This document shows positions 15,521-25,324 of a stretch of DNA of 31,741 nt, piece after piece. Each line of letters begins with the position of its first letter. The first letter of the stretch is position 1. The DNA lies in IMG/VR virus record IMGVR_UViG_3300048590_001406, positions 1 to 31,741 of that record; one strand, given 5' to 3'. Under the pieces are notes generated by a model. The model saw only the letters and a list, made by a program, of their open reading frames with translations. It did not search any database and had not been told where the DNA came from. Source of the stretch: a virus. The translations under genes and the position numbers were made by a program.

Positions 15521-17760
15521 TGAGAACAAATGTGCACTTTATAACAGAGGAGGACGGCCGGAGTTTGTCGGTTGTAAATGGAGTGGTAACACCATCTTCA
15601 CAGCCAAAGCATTTGCAGAATCCTCCTGCTGGCGCAAAGGATGTGGTTATCTCCTGGGAGCGTATCAACAACCGGTATGGCATCCAAAGGACTTTCACGA
15701 CGCCGCTTCAATATGTGCTCGATGCAGCCAGGATAATCCGTCACTACGCTTACAACGTTAACTATGAGCACAAACTGTTTCACGTCATTCAGCGGCTGAA
15801 AACTTACACGGATGACACTACTTTTCGGCAGCGATACGAGTACCTCTACAAAGGGGAAATCGATTTATCGACAATGAAGGACGAGGAGGATTTCGTTAGC
15901 TGCAGCATCATGGAGGGCGGTCTGGATAAATTACTGAAAGCAAAGGAATCGACTGTTTTCGAAATTCCGTTTGATGACGATGCAATTCTGGTCAAAATGG
16001 ACGGTTTACCGCTTCAGGAAAGCCATACCTGGCTATCTCAAACGGGGCTGAGTGTCGGTAATAACTTATTGGGCTTGTCATTTATCAACAAAGAGGGTGC
16101 GGCTTTTGGCGTCGCGACCTTCACGGTTTTTAAGGAGGACGAGCCGGGTGACTTATCGACATCTGATAAATACTTTCTGGTAACGGCCCAGGCCATTGAC
16201 GATATTGAATTGAAAGGTTCACTGAGTTGGACAAGTTTAAGCAACGCCACAAGCGTTGAACTAAGGTTGAAGTCGAGCCTCGGCAAAAACCTACTGGTGG
16301 CGAGTGCATTAGTGTCATCGGGGAGAATTGACGATTTCACGTTTCAGTTCGACAGCGAGGAAAACGAGAAATGGTTTTTGATCATTTTGCCAGTCGGAGG
16401 CCTCGATACGATGGTGTTGAACGAGTCCACATTTACGATCAAGTATGAGTCGCGGTACCAGGAAACATTTGTGAAGGCATTCAAGCCCTACGACCTTTTT
16501 CGGAAGTTGGTTGAAAAAATCACAGGTAACGCTGACGATGCTGTTAGTACTCTTTTGCAGGAAGAGAGCAACTTGGTTTTGACTTCAGGAGATGCTGTTA
16601 GGGGATTGGAAGGGGCAGTTATAAAGACAAGTTTAGCGCAGTTTTATGACCATTGTAACCCGGTACATTTTGCCGGCGAGGGCATTATCAATAGTAAAAT
16701 TGAAATTGCGCCTCGCGAGAAATACTACAACGCAAGTGACCCAATCCATTTGGGGAGTGTGAAGAATTTCAAACGGTCCTTCGCAACGGATTTACAAGGG
16801 AACAAGTTGAAAATGGGTTGGCAGCCACCTGACGTGGAGGATGTGAATGGAAAGTTTGCCTTTAATGGTTCGCTGAATTTACAATCTGAAATTACTCGGG
16901 TTGTGCGGGATTTAACGATGTTGAGCCCGTACAGTTCAGACCCTTATGAAATTGAGATCACACGGATCAATTTGGATGGAAAGACGACGACGGACGACTC
17001 TGCAGATAACAAGGTTTTTTGTTTGAATGTCACTCCGCTTCCGAGTCAATACAGCGATAGTTTTGTCGCCTTTCAGGATTTGGGAGGTCAGTATACCATT
17101 GGAGCGGTATCATCATCCATACCGGTACAGCCAGGCACAAAATTTATAACGTCAGACACTACCAACCCGGGGCCGTTTACTGTGGTGTCTCTTTTGCCTT
17201 TGTTGGGGCAAATCATCATAGTGGTCGAAGAGCCTGTGACTAACGTCGCTGGCGCGCCGGTAACCTTGACTATTGTTTCCGGATTGCCGCATGAACTGAC
17301 CCGTAAGAATTATGACACTATAGAGGGCGTGCCTACATCTGATGTATTCAATATTGAGGAGTTAACGCCGAAACGACTGGCTTTAAAAAATGGTCCCTGG
17401 CTGAGGTCGGTCTTTCATCCTTTTGATAATACAAACCTCGAATTTACCAGTACAGATCGAAACAAAGATTTGTTGACGACTCTCGACGGTCTGACGATAG
17501 CGGAGAAGGCTGCCATTGCGATTAGTTCGCTGGGCGGAAAACTCTTCAAGCCACTCTATTTTGAATTTGAAACAGAGGTTCCTCAGGATCTGATCGATCT
17601 TTTAGAGGCTAACCCAAATCGGTGCTTTTCGTTCGATTGGAATGGTGAGACATACAAAGGTTTCAATGTAAAAGTATCGATAGCAATAAATACAGAGGAG
17701 TCCCAGTCGCTGAAGTTGCTGTGTGCCCCTGATGTTGATCTTTCAAAATTCGTAATGTAA
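15520..17760 (+). CDS. Distal tail / baseplate protein
   Basis: A 746-residue structural protein follows the tape measure in the slot of the distal tail (Dit/Tal) proteins that form the tail tip. It is beta-rich without signal peptide or membrane segment. An N-terminal domain (1-130) contains ISWERINNRYGIQRTF. A 150-310 region has a beta-sandwich, CBM-like pattern (SWTSLSNATSVELRLKSSLG, FQFDSEENEKWFLIIL). The rest continues in mixed beta to a C-terminal domain with FNVKVSIAINTEESQSLKLL. No catalytic motif is evident. The next gene begins directly after its stop with no spacing. Exact tail-tip role is inferred from order. Confidence 0.72.
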   Translation: MRTNVHFITEEDGRSLSVVNGVVTPSSQPKHLQNPPAGAKDVVISWERINNRYGIQRTFTTPLQYVLDAARIIRHYAYNVNYEHKLFHVIQRLKTYTDDTTFRQRYEYLYKGEIDLSTMKDEEDFVSCSIMEGGLDKLLKAKESTVFEIPFDDDAILVKMDGLPLQESHTWLSQTGLSVGNNLLGLSFINKEGAAFGVATFTVFKEDEPGDLSTSDKYFLVTAQAIDDIELKGSLSWTSLSNATSVELRLKSSLGKNLLVASALVSSGRIDDFTFQFDSEENEKWFLIILPVGGLDTMVLNESTFTIKYESRYQETFVKAFKPYDLFRKLVEKITGNADDAVSTLLQEESNLVLTSGDAVRGLEGAVIKTSLAQFYDHCNPVHFAGEGIINSKIEIAPREKYYNASDPIHLGSVKNFKRSFATDLQGNKLKMGWQPPDVEDVNGKFAFNGSLNLQSEITRVVRDLTMLSPYSSDPYEIEITRINLDGKTTTDDSADNKVFCLNVTPLPSQYSDSFVAFQDLGGQYTIGAVSSSIPVQPGTKFITSDTTNPGPFTVVSLLPLLGQIIIVVEEPVTNVAGAPVTLTIVSGLPHELTRKNYDTIEGVPTSDVFNIEELTPKRLALKNGPWLRSVFHPFDNTNLEFTSTDRNKDLLTTLDGLTIAEKAAIAISSLGGKLFKPLYFEFETEVPQDLIDLLEANPNRCFSFDWNGETYKGFNVKVSIAINTEESQSLKLLCAPDVDLSKFVM

Positions 17761-18699
17761 ATGGCAGTTTTTAAGATACCATACCTAAATCCGGTTCACT
17801 TTGTGAAGATGACGCCTGACGAAGTGCCGGCGTATGTTTCCCGACATATCGACGCCTGGTCATTTGAGGAGACCATTGAGAGTTGGGAGCAGCATGTTGT
17901 TTGGCCTCCGCTGTGGCAAAAATCAGACAGTATCCCACTTCAATTTATTTCAACCTACGGTCCCATTACAGTCAAGCAGTGCAAATGTGATGGCACCGTA
18001 CTGGCGACGACGTCCGTTAGTCAGGTCCGGCAGAACGTATACGATCCGACAGAGTTTATTTATGAAGCAGCGTTGCCTCAGTCGATATTCGATGAGGGCG
18101 ATTACTATCTGCAATTGGAACTCGGTTCTGGTACACCTGTGGTATTTATTTATTCTTTTAAACTTTCTGAAAGAATTGAAAATTCTCTTTGTTTGGAGTA
18201 CTTTCACAGAGAATTTAAGGACGGGATGTTCTTTGAGACAGGATTTAGGCCGCGGATGAGGATACCTGGATTGTTGAAGATGAAGCAGCCGACGAGTAGC
18301 CACACAGAATACGAAGACGAGGATTATAATCTTGAAACGCTGAAAGGTGTCGGCTATGAGATTTATCAACTGCAGGTAGGTATTGGGACAGTGAACCCTG
18401 TTGGTGTCCCTCCCTGGCTGATAAAGAAGCTCAATCGGATTCTGACGCTGTCAAACATTTCATTCGATGGCAGGGAGTACGTAAAAAATGGTGAAGCGGC
18501 TTTCGAAGAGGCAACGGAGCAGGACTACCCGTTGAGTGTTTGGACGATCGAACTGCGTGAAAAAGTTCGTCGTGATTCAATTATCTATGAAGACGATGTA
18601 ATTGTGGAAGGACAATTTGCGGTTGTGTTGGTGTCCGACTCAAAAGGATTTGGCACTCAGGCACCGGGATCAGATTACTTCATTCAAGATGTTCAGTAA
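17761..18699 (+). CDS. Tail tip / baseplate protein, unknown family
   Basis: The 312-residue protein is beta-rich and acidic, with many aromatic residues (YLNPVHFVKMTPDEVPAYVS, EESWEQHVVWPPLW-like segment near 45). A beta domain in the first half (QFISTYGPITVKQC, YYLQLELGSGTPVVFIYSF) is followed by a second domain (LKGVGYEIYQLQVGIGTVNP). It has no signal peptide. It begins immediately after the previous stop and overlaps the next start by one base, so the three tail-tip genes are translationally linked. A part in the tail tip is likely, but no known family was recognised. Confidence 0.68.
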   Translation: MAVFKIPYLNPVHFVKMTPDEVPAYVSRHIDAWSFEETIESWEQHVVWPPLWQKSDSIPLQFISTYGPITVKQCKCDGTVLATTSVSQVRQNVYDPTEFIYEAALPQSIFDEGDYYLQLELGSGTPVVFIYSFKLSERIENSLCLEYFHREFKDGMFFETGFRPRMRIPGLLKMKQPTSSHTEYEDEDYNLETLKGVGYEIYQLQVGIGTVNPVGVPPWLIKKLNRILTLSNISFDGREYVKNGEAAFEEATEQDYPLSVWTIELREKVRRDSIIYEDDVIVEGQFAVVLVSDSKGFGTQAPGSDYFIQDVQ

Positions 18700-20078
18700 T
18701 GTCACAGATTGGACTTGTTATTAAGATGACCACTTACACGGATGATCTATTGATCGTCTGGAAAAAGGCGTCTGCTCCGCTTGCCGAAGTCGGACGGTCT
18801 GCGCCCTTACCCTTCCCCGTCGATCAAAAATACTGGATTCCGGATCTTCAACCAGGCTCCTACATTGTAGAGTTCTGGCGTAGTGTTGACGGTGATGCGC
18901 TCACAGAGTATATCACAACATGGGTCATCGATTCAAGTTTGTTTGCTGAATATGGATCCACTATTTACGAATATGTTGTGGGTCGAGGTCAGAGTGGTTC
19001 AAATCCGGATTGGGCTGACCCAGCCAATGGAGACGGCGCGGTAGGAACTCCGCTCGTTGATGAAAGACTGGCCGGCGTGACCCATACCAATGCATTTATC
19101 GAAAGCCGCGGCCATGGGAAGTACCGGCAGGATGAAATCACCTTTGTTCCTACAGGTGGATTCTATTTCGCAGATGGCGTTACGCGGTTCAATGAGGGAG
19201 ATACTTTTTTTGTCACGGTGCAGAACGCTTCCAGTGTGGCTAGCGGTACTGGCACAGCCGCGGTCGATGACTTTACCGATATCATTGAGTTGCGGGATGA
19301 TGTTGACAATTCTATCGATTTTAATTCATCCCTCTACCGTAAAGTTTGTCACACTGGTTTCACCGGGGCTGTGGGTACAGTTGTATTCCCGTCGTTCGCG
19401 CTTATTCCAGATACAAAGGTCAGATTCCTATGTCACCGAGGCAGCCAGAACTATCTGAAGTTGCAATTTTCTACCGGTGAAACGGTCGTTTTGGATGGCG
19501 AAAGTAAGAACGTGATTTACCTGGAACGCGGAGCCATGATTGAACTGTGGTTCAAAAATAATGTGTGCTACGTAGCCGACTACAAGGGGAACAATCAACT
19601 AAGGGGCCGGGTGGCTCCGGATTATTCCCTCCGTTCTGGGATGGGCATGTTTATAAGGGCTGATGGTTCGCTGATCTCTGGAAACAACTATCCGGGTATA
19701 TATGAGTTCGTCACCGAGAAACTGCCTGTAGGGGCTTCGGTTGACCTTACAACGTGGTCGGCCAGTACCAACAATCAGAAAAAGTGGGGAGTGAATACGA
19801 CCACAAAAGAAATACGGGTTCCGAATTTGGCGGGTGTGTCTCAAAAGTTTTCCAACTCCGACGTATCGGGCACGTATGAGGCAGATCAGGTGGGCCCGTT
19901 CACATTAAGTATTCCGACATCGGCACTGACAAAGAACGACGAAGGCTCGAGTTTGGATAGTAAACTGGCAACAGGCGGAGCGACACCGCCACCGGCAGCC
20001 GCGATATCGTTTGCCGTTTCGCCGTCAACAGAAAACAGAGTTAAAGGGGTGATACAATACCCCATGATATATTTATGA
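18699..20078 (+). CDS. Tail fibre protein with collar-like C-terminus
   Basis: The product has 459 residues. The N-terminal part is a baseplate-attaching beta domain (DLLIVWKKASAPLAEVG, WIPDLQPGSYIVEFW), followed by a shaft-like region. From about residue 315 it shows the order of phage tail-collar domains: GMGMFIRADGSLISGNNYPG, then a G-x-WSAST segment, then KEIRVPNLAGVSQKF (compare 'F-LPDLRG'). It ends TENRVKGVIQYPMIYL, where collar proteins have 'ENRPKN-VNY-I'. It is therefore probably a short fibre or receptor-binding protein. Its stop overlaps the next gene by four bases, linking it to the SGNH fibre. No signal peptide. Confidence 0.75.
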   Translation: MSQIGLVIKMTTYTDDLLIVWKKASAPLAEVGRSAPLPFPVDQKYWIPDLQPGSYIVEFWRSVDGDALTEYITTWVIDSSLFAEYGSTIYEYVVGRGQSGSNPDWADPANGDGAVGTPLVDERLAGVTHTNAFIESRGHGKYRQDEITFVPTGGFYFADGVTRFNEGDTFFVTVQNASSVASGTGTAAVDDFTDIIELRDDVDNSIDFNSSLYRKVCHTGFTGAVGTVVFPSFALIPDTKVRFLCHRGSQNYLKLQFSTGETVVLDGESKNVIYLERGAMIELWFKNNVCYVADYKGNNQLRGRVAPDYSLRSGMGMFIRADGSLISGNNYPGIYEFVTEKLPVGASVDLTTWSASTNNQKKWGVNTTTKEIRVPNLAGVSQKFSNSDVSGTYEADQVGPFTLSIPTSALTKNDEGSSLDSKLATGGATPPPAAAISFAVSPSTENRVKGVIQYPMIYL

Positions 20079-23000
20079 AAAAACGGTTCTGGGCTTTGCG
20101 GGATAAATACCTGCCAGCCCTCTTAATCACGCTGTTCGCTGCGATAGCTGCGGACGGTCAGGTGTATCAGCGGAATTTAACCGGGTACGGAAACCAAGGA
20201 AGGCGATTAGCAGCCGACAGCACGATCAACATTCCTACAGGTTGTGGCGCGCCCACTACTACTCAGGAACACGGCATGCAGGGCGAAATGCGCATGGCCA
20301 AATTGTTCTATGATTCCTGTAACGCAAAGTTTTACATCTACAACCCTTCAACGAGTACTTGGAACACGGCAGCTACCGGATCAGGCGCTGGGATTTCGGA
20401 GATTATTGCAGGCTATGGACTCCTTACAGTTAACGACTCCACTCAGAAGGTAGACTCCTCACTTATCGCAACGAAGCTGTATGCGCTTCATCTGAAAGAT
20501 AGTATTCTCGCCAACATTCCTGCAGTTGGTCCTCCCGGCATCGGTCAGGTAGTCGGCACCAATGGGCTGAGTACTGTGAATGATAGCACGCTGGCTATTG
20601 ACTTTAAAGACAGCCTGACTGTTAAAGCGTATCAGGAAAAGAAAATCTGGGCTTGGTGGGGAGACTCGATGACGGAGTTGCCAGCTGGCGGTTCGAGTAC
20701 AACGGCCACACAGTCATTGTTGGGGTATCAGATTTTTAATAAGGGAATTTCCGGTAACACTTCTACTGAAATCAGGACGAGGTTTGAAGTAGAACCAGGC
20801 CTCAGGAAGTATGCCACTATCATTTGGAGTGGCGCTAACAACTTTGCAAATAAGACGACTGTGGTCCAGGACATTCAAAGTATGGTGGCCAACCTGGGCC
20901 ATCAAAACTATGTCGTCATTGGTGTTACAAAGACCACACTGCAGACCGTAGGCACGTCAACAAGTGATCAAGTCGACGCATTAAATGATACGCTGCGGCA
21001 AGTATTTGGAGTCCACTTCAAAGACGCGAACGACTACTTTGTCAATGTGGTTCCTGCTCTCACTTCGCAGGATAACACGGACCGGGCCAACGAAATTCCG
21101 CTGTCATCCTACCGATCAGACAACCAGCACCTGAATCGTCTGGGCACCATTTACATGTCCTATTTCATTCGAGACAGCTGCCTCGCACAACTGGCGCCGG
21201 CCAGCATTGATGGCGCGGTGATTGGGGACGATATTTTCGAGGCCTATCAGAATAAATCATCGATCAGCTCAGTAGGATCGTTGAGAGCGGTAAACCATAG
21301 CGCCGAGTCTGGCCTGGATATCACCTCAGTGGGTGGCTATGCGTATAGATGGCCGGAGAAGCTGACCAATAATTTAATGACATCCGATTTGTCCGGATGG
21401 ACGGCAACAGACTGGACATGGGCCAACCCCGGGGCAACACATACAACAGGAAACACTTCGGTATTGTCGCAGAATATTACCGGCGTTCTGGTTGGTCAGT
21501 TGTATCAGATCGAGTTCACGATCGCCAGCTCAGCCGGTACTGTCGATGTTGATTTCGGCACAGTGAAGGTATTTGACCCGGTATCGATAACTAACGGGTC
21601 TTTCAAAAAATTAGTCCTTGCTCCGTCGTCGGCTACTCAGCTATTCAAGTTCACACCTACATCGACATTTAACGGAACAATCACCAATGTTTCTGTCCGA
21701 TTGGTTAGAACAGAAAGAGAGGCGACTATCGCCGTTCGTGATACGGCTAATAATATTCTTTTTCAGTTAAGAGCTTACCCAAATGACTATTTTACGATTG
21801 GTAAGTATAATGGCATATTCAATCAGTCTACTTCTAAGTCGGTTGTTATTGGCGATTATGCAGGGAGAGAATTGGCGAACGCCACCGGAATGGCGATTTA
21901 TGGATATGCTGCAGGACAAAGAAATAATAACAGTTCCTATGGCAGCCTGTACGGGTATCAATCGGGTCGTGAATTTCGCGAATCTTTGTGGTATGCCGGA
22001 TTTGGAGCAAATTCGTTGTTTTCTGCAACTATTGCGAAGTATGTTTCAGGATTTGGTGGAAGAGCGTTGGAGTCATTAACACAGGGTGATGCAAATACGG
22101 GTTCCGGTTATTATGTACTAGGGAGGTATACCACAGGCGCTAGTAACACGGCAAACGGGTTCCAGTCAGGTGCTTACGGGACTACCGGCAGCAACAACAC
22201 TTACGATGGCCGAGATGCAGGATATGTTCCTGATGGTGCCACAAACGGATATTACGAAGGAAGCAATGGGACCTTTATCGGCGCTCGCATTCGCCCGTGG
22301 TCTCGTACACAAAATAATCAGTTGGCGATTGGCATCTACGATCGTCGCCTGATTGGCTACGACGGTCTGCAGCATTTTAAGTTCAACGCCCTCAACTATG
22401 ACGACAACAATATAGCTACAAATGTTTCTTTTGACTTTCAAAGTATAACTGGCGGCCTTCGACCTCCGTACATGACTGAGACGCAGCGCAATGCGATCAG
22501 CACGCCGGGCCATGCGTCGGTAATCTTCAACCTCACCGCTAACCAGTTCAATTGGTACGATTCTATTGCTACAACGTGGCAGGTTGGGCTGGGGTCTGGT
22601 AGTGGAAGCGGCACCAATAACGCCAATGCTGGCAGCGGTTTCCGTTTTCTGAAACCTGCTTCTCAACAGATCAAAACATTATTCGGCGGTTACGGGCTGA
22701 CCATCGATAGCACCAGCAACACAGACGGTATAACAATCGCGCTCGACACTGCAACCGTGTTCGATGCTGTTCGCGCTACTATACCTGCAGGTAGTGGTTC
22801 CGCTAACCTAGCCAACACCGACCTAACACAGACCGCGGAACCGAGAATATTTGATCACAACGGTTTAGATTTTCAATGGACTGATAACGGAGAGACCAGG
22901 TGGTATGGGTATGGCGGCTATTCATCAGAAAGAATAATGATTGTTGACGGTAAAGTGGGGCGTTGGTATGGGGGCCGAATTGGCACAGGAGTGTATTTCG

Positions 23001-23635
23001 AGGCAGGAGATAGTTTGTATGCAAGAGGCGTCGCAGCATCGGCAGACACGGCGAATAAATACGTACTTGTTGAAACTAGCAACGACGGTATACAAAAAGT
23101 AAGAGCGGGCGCATTTGGTGGCGGTGGCAGCTCCGACGGCTGGCTCCGCGCGGTTGTCACCACTGATTTCACGCTCAGCGACGTGAACACTGCACAGACT
23201 GCTTTTCCTTCAGCGATTGATCAGGTGACACTGGAAAGTGATGCAACCTATTATTTTGAATTTGGCTTCGACATGTCAACTGGAACGACATCTCACGGTG
23301 CCGGAATGGGCTTCGATTTGGGATCAGTGACTACTAACTACGTCAACTATCAGGTGATGGGCTACGCAGCCGCTGAGAATAATCAGGGGTCAATTCAAGC
23401 GACATCGTGGAGAACAAACACGACACCTGTCAACAACATGATGGCGGCGTCTACAGTTGCAGGCAATCACTTGAAAGGGTGGGGTTATATCAGCGTTAAC
23501 AGCGGTGGCGCCATCACCCCGCAGATCATTTTCTCTGCAGCACCCGGCGGTACCAACCTGATGAAGGCGGGAAGCTATATCCATTTCCGAAAAGTAGGCG
23601 ACGGATCATTTACCACTAACTCAGGATTCAATTAA
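20075..23635 (+). CDS. Large tail fibre-like protein with signal peptide and SGNH hydrolase domain
   Basis: The 1186-residue protein is modular. Residues 1-28 are a signal peptide (KKR, core LPALLITLFAAIAA, likely cut before Gln29). A TGCGAP/YNPSTSTWN segment follows, then two stalk repeats (GYGLLTVNDST near 109, TNGLSTVNDST near 159). An SGNH/GDSL hydrolase domain covers about 190-370: block I GDS with Ser198, block II GISGN, block III SGANN (Asn255), block V DNQH with Asp349 and His352. A beta-sandwich carbohydrate-binding-like domain lies at about 410-550, and Gly/Tyr/Asn-rich solenoid-like repeats (GDYAGREL, GYAAGQRN, GYQSGREF) at about 585-760. An RPPYMTETQRNAI segment near 795, a third stalk repeat near 868 and a C-terminal beta domain from about 1030 complete it. 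It probably deacylates surface polysaccharide during adsorption. The export signal on a fibre is unusual. Confidence 0.82.
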   Translation: MKKRFWALRDKYLPALLITLFAAIAADGQVYQRNLTGYGNQGRRLAADSTINIPTGCGAPTTTQEHGMQGEMRMAKLFYDSCNAKFYIYNPSTSTWNTAATGSGAGISEIIAGYGLLTVNDSTQKVDSSLIATKLYALHLKDSILANIPAVGPPGIGQVVGTNGLSTVNDSTLAIDFKDSLTVKAYQEKKIWAWWGDSMTELPAGGSSTTATQSLLGYQIFNKGISGNTSTEIRTRFEVEPGLRKYATIIWSGANNFANKTTVVQDIQSMVANLGHQNYVVIGVTKTTLQTVGTSTSDQVDALNDTLRQVFGVHFKDANDYFVNVVPALTSQDNTDRANEIPLSSYRSDNQHLNRLGTIYMSYFIRDSCLAQLAPASIDGAVIGDDIFEAYQNKSSISSVGSLRAVNHSAESGLDITSVGGYAYRWPEKLTNNLMTSDLSGWTATDWTWANPGATHTTGNTSVLSQNITGVLVGQLYQIEFTIASSAGTVDVDFGTVKVFDPVSITNGSFKKLVLAPSSATQLFKFTPTSTFNGTITNVSVRLVRTEREATIAVRDTANNILFQLRAYPNDYFTIGKYNGIFNQSTSKSVVIGDYAGRELANATGMAIYGYAAGQRNNNSSYGSLYGYQSGREFRESLWYAGFGANSLFSATIAKYVSGFGGRALESLTQGDANTGSGYYVLGRYTTGASNTANGFQSGAYGTTGSNNTYDGRDAGYVPDGATNGYYEGSNGTFIGARIRPWSRTQNNQLAIGIYDRRLIGYDGLQHFKFNALNYDDNNIATNVSFDFQSITGGLRPPYMTETQRNAISTPGHASVIFNLTANQFNWYDSIATTWQVGLGSGSGSGTNNANAGSGFRFLKPASQQIKTLFGGYGLTIDSTSNTDGITIALDTATVFDAVRATIPAGSGSANLANTDLTQTAEPRIFDHNGLDFQWTDNGETRWYGYGGYSSERIMIVDGKVGRWYGGRIGTGVYFEAGDSLYARGVAASADTANKYVLVETSNDGIQKVRAGAFGGGGSSDGWLRAVVTTDFTLSDVNTAQTAFPSAIDQVTLESDATYYFEFGFDMSTGTTSHGAGMGFDLGSVTTNYVNYQVMGYAAAENNQGSIQATSWRTNTTPVNNMMAASTVAGNHLKGWGYISVNSGGAITPQIIFSAAPGGTNLMKAGSYIHFRKVGDGSFTTNSGFN

Positions 23636-23641
23636 TAATAT

Positions 23642-25318
23642 ATGAAAAAACTACTCACCCTCTTACTGGTACTGCCGATTCTGGCAGGGGCGCAGGAAAT
23701 AAAATTCCCGGTTGTGTTCAATGGGAAAACTGACACCGCTACGCTTTATCTCCCAAAAAATTACGTAGTCTCTGACAGCATCGTTTGGAACTTCATTCCA
23801 AAGGACACTACTGTTCTGAACGTGATCCCAAAAGACACGGTTGTATTGAATGTTATTCCGAAGGATACAACCATTCTGAGGATATCGTACAAGGATACTA
23901 CGATCATCAGAATCAACTATCAGGACACCTGTTTCACTGCACCTGTTGACACGACAGACAATGGCGGCGGCCCGGTCGTTGACCCGCCACCCGTAACAGG
24001 GGAGGTGTTTGTGTTCAGTGTACAGCAGCGCACCGACTGGAATAATGTTTCCATCCCTTTCTCAAAGGGCGAAGTGTGGTCGGGTCAGTGGATAGCACCG
24101 CAGCCATACAAGGCAGCGGATAAGTATTTTCGATTCAGCATGCACATGTTCTACAATGCTGACGGTTCTTTCAGGTGGACAAAGTTTGATCAGGAATTTC
24201 AATCTGCTATCAATGCAGGTCAAAAATTTGCATTCGGAATTATGACGCATTACCCGGATCCGGCAAATGATCATATCCTGAGGTACGATAACGCATATTC
24301 CGCATACCCGAAATTTCTACATGACAGGATGCAAGCAGAGGCTGTGAAGGACTGGGTATCTGGCACCTCATGGGTTCCCAACTGGAACAGTGAAGCGTAC
24401 ATCAGCGAACTGTTAAGATTGCACAAAGCCATTTCATCTCACATACACGAGAAAGGATGGAGCGGATGGGTGAACTATATCGACGTTCGCGGTTATGGTG
24501 CATTCGGTGAGTGGCATGGGTACACAATTGCTGACCCGATCACTAATTCACCGGCAGGAACCAGAGCAACAGAGGCAACGCTGAAAAGAATCATCGACGT
24601 ACACACCGAAGGATTTCCTGATTGGCCGCTGGTACTGTTAGTATCGACATTTGACGCGAATAGGCTGAACAATACAAAGAACCCGCCCGGCGTCGCTGCG
24701 TATGCCCTGCGTGCCCGCAATAAGTGGGGACTGCTCGGATGGCGTCGCGATAACTGGGGCGCTACTGATGCCTATCTACGCGATTACACAGACCGAAATA
24801 CGGTTGTTGTGGATGGTATGCGTCTCGACACAGCGATCATGAACCGTTGGCGGTATGCTCCTATAGTTGGCGAACCATGCTGCACACCGAACTACAACGA
24901 TTTTCTGACACAGGTTCAGCGATACAGAGCGGTCAGCGTTGGGAACGGAAACTTTACCGCAGGCACAGTAAATGCAAACATAACAGCCGGATTGCAGGCT
25001 GCCGGGCACCGCCTAACCATTACCGGCGGCCAGTACAAGGACGGAACTGTAACTGTGAACTGGCGCAATGACGGCATTACTCCGATATACGAAGATTTCG
25101 ACGTGGTATTTGAACTGCGTACTGCCAACGGGCAGGTTGCAAAATCATACACATTTGAAAATTTGGTTTCAATGCGACTACCTGGCGGCTGGTCCACTAC
25201 ATCAAATTTAACCGGCCTGCCCGCTGGTACATACGATCTGCACGTCATTGTGAAGAACGATCAGCGGAGTTATCCTTTAGGAATCACGGGTTCAAAATTG
25301 GCAACTATCAAACTGTAG
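23642..25318 (+). CDS. Exported DUF4832-like putative glycoside hydrolase
   Basis: The 558-residue protein has a signal peptide (MKKLLTLLLVLPILAGAQ), a stalk of five decapeptide repeats (51-96) and a Pro/Gly linker (about 102-121). A catalytic-type domain (about 125-430) resembles DUF4832/DUF4874 TIM-barrel proteins, with WVNYIDVRGYGAFGEWHGY near residues 277-294 and Glu290 as a candidate catalytic acid. The following ATLKRIIDVHTEGFPDWPLV and GLLGWRRDNWG segments also fit that family. A C-terminal beta-sandwich (about 435-558, TVNWRNDGITPIYEDFDVVF) matches the DUF4832-type end domain. It likely cleaves or binds a host polysaccharide. It lies seven bases after the fibre gene and before the lysis genes. 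The family call is from pattern memory, and substrate and catalysis are inferred. Confidence 0.75.
   Translation: MKKLLTLLLVLPILAGAQEIKFPVVFNGKTDTATLYLPKNYVVSDSIVWNFIPKDTTVLNVIPKDTVVLNVIPKDTTILRISYKDTTIIRINYQDTCFTAPVDTTDNGGGPVVDPPPVTGEVFVFSVQQRTDWNNVSIPFSKGEVWSGQWIAPQPYKAADKYFRFSMHMFYNADGSFRWTKFDQEFQSAINAGQKFAFGIMTHYPDPANDHILRYDNAYSAYPKFLHDRMQAEAVKDWVSGTSWVPNWNSEAYISELLRLHKAISSHIHEKGWSGWVNYIDVRGYGAFGEWHGYTIADPITNSPAGTRATEATLKRIIDVHTEGFPDWPLVLLVSTFDANRLNNTKNPPGVAAYALRARNKWGLLGWRRDNWGATDAYLRDYTDRNTVVVDGMRLDTAIMNRWRYAPIVGEPCCTPNYNDFLTQVQRYRAVSVGNGNFTAGTVNANITAGLQAAGHRLTITGGQYKDGTVTVNWRNDGITPIYEDFDVVFELRTANGQVAKSYTFENLVSMRLPGGWSTTSNLTGLPAGTYDLHVIVKNDQRSYPLGITGSKLATIKL
23792..23929 (+). repeat. 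Five in-frame 30-base repeats (decapeptide stalk)
   Basis: Within the exported glycosidase, residues 51-96 form five register-perfect decapeptides: FIPKDTTVLN, VIPKDTVVLN, VIPKDTTILR, ISYKDTTIIR and INYQDT. The DNA copies have diverged at third positions, so the repeat is maintained at protein level and is not a recent slippage product. It probably forms an extended beta stalk between the signal peptide and the enzyme. Confidence 0.85.
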
Positions 25319-25324
25319 ATTGAA

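Noticed and set aside
18229-18242. Third GTTCTTTGA-like motif (atgttctttgagaca)
   Set aside because: It lies inside a gene and encodes FFET in a well-formed protein, so it is treated as chance.
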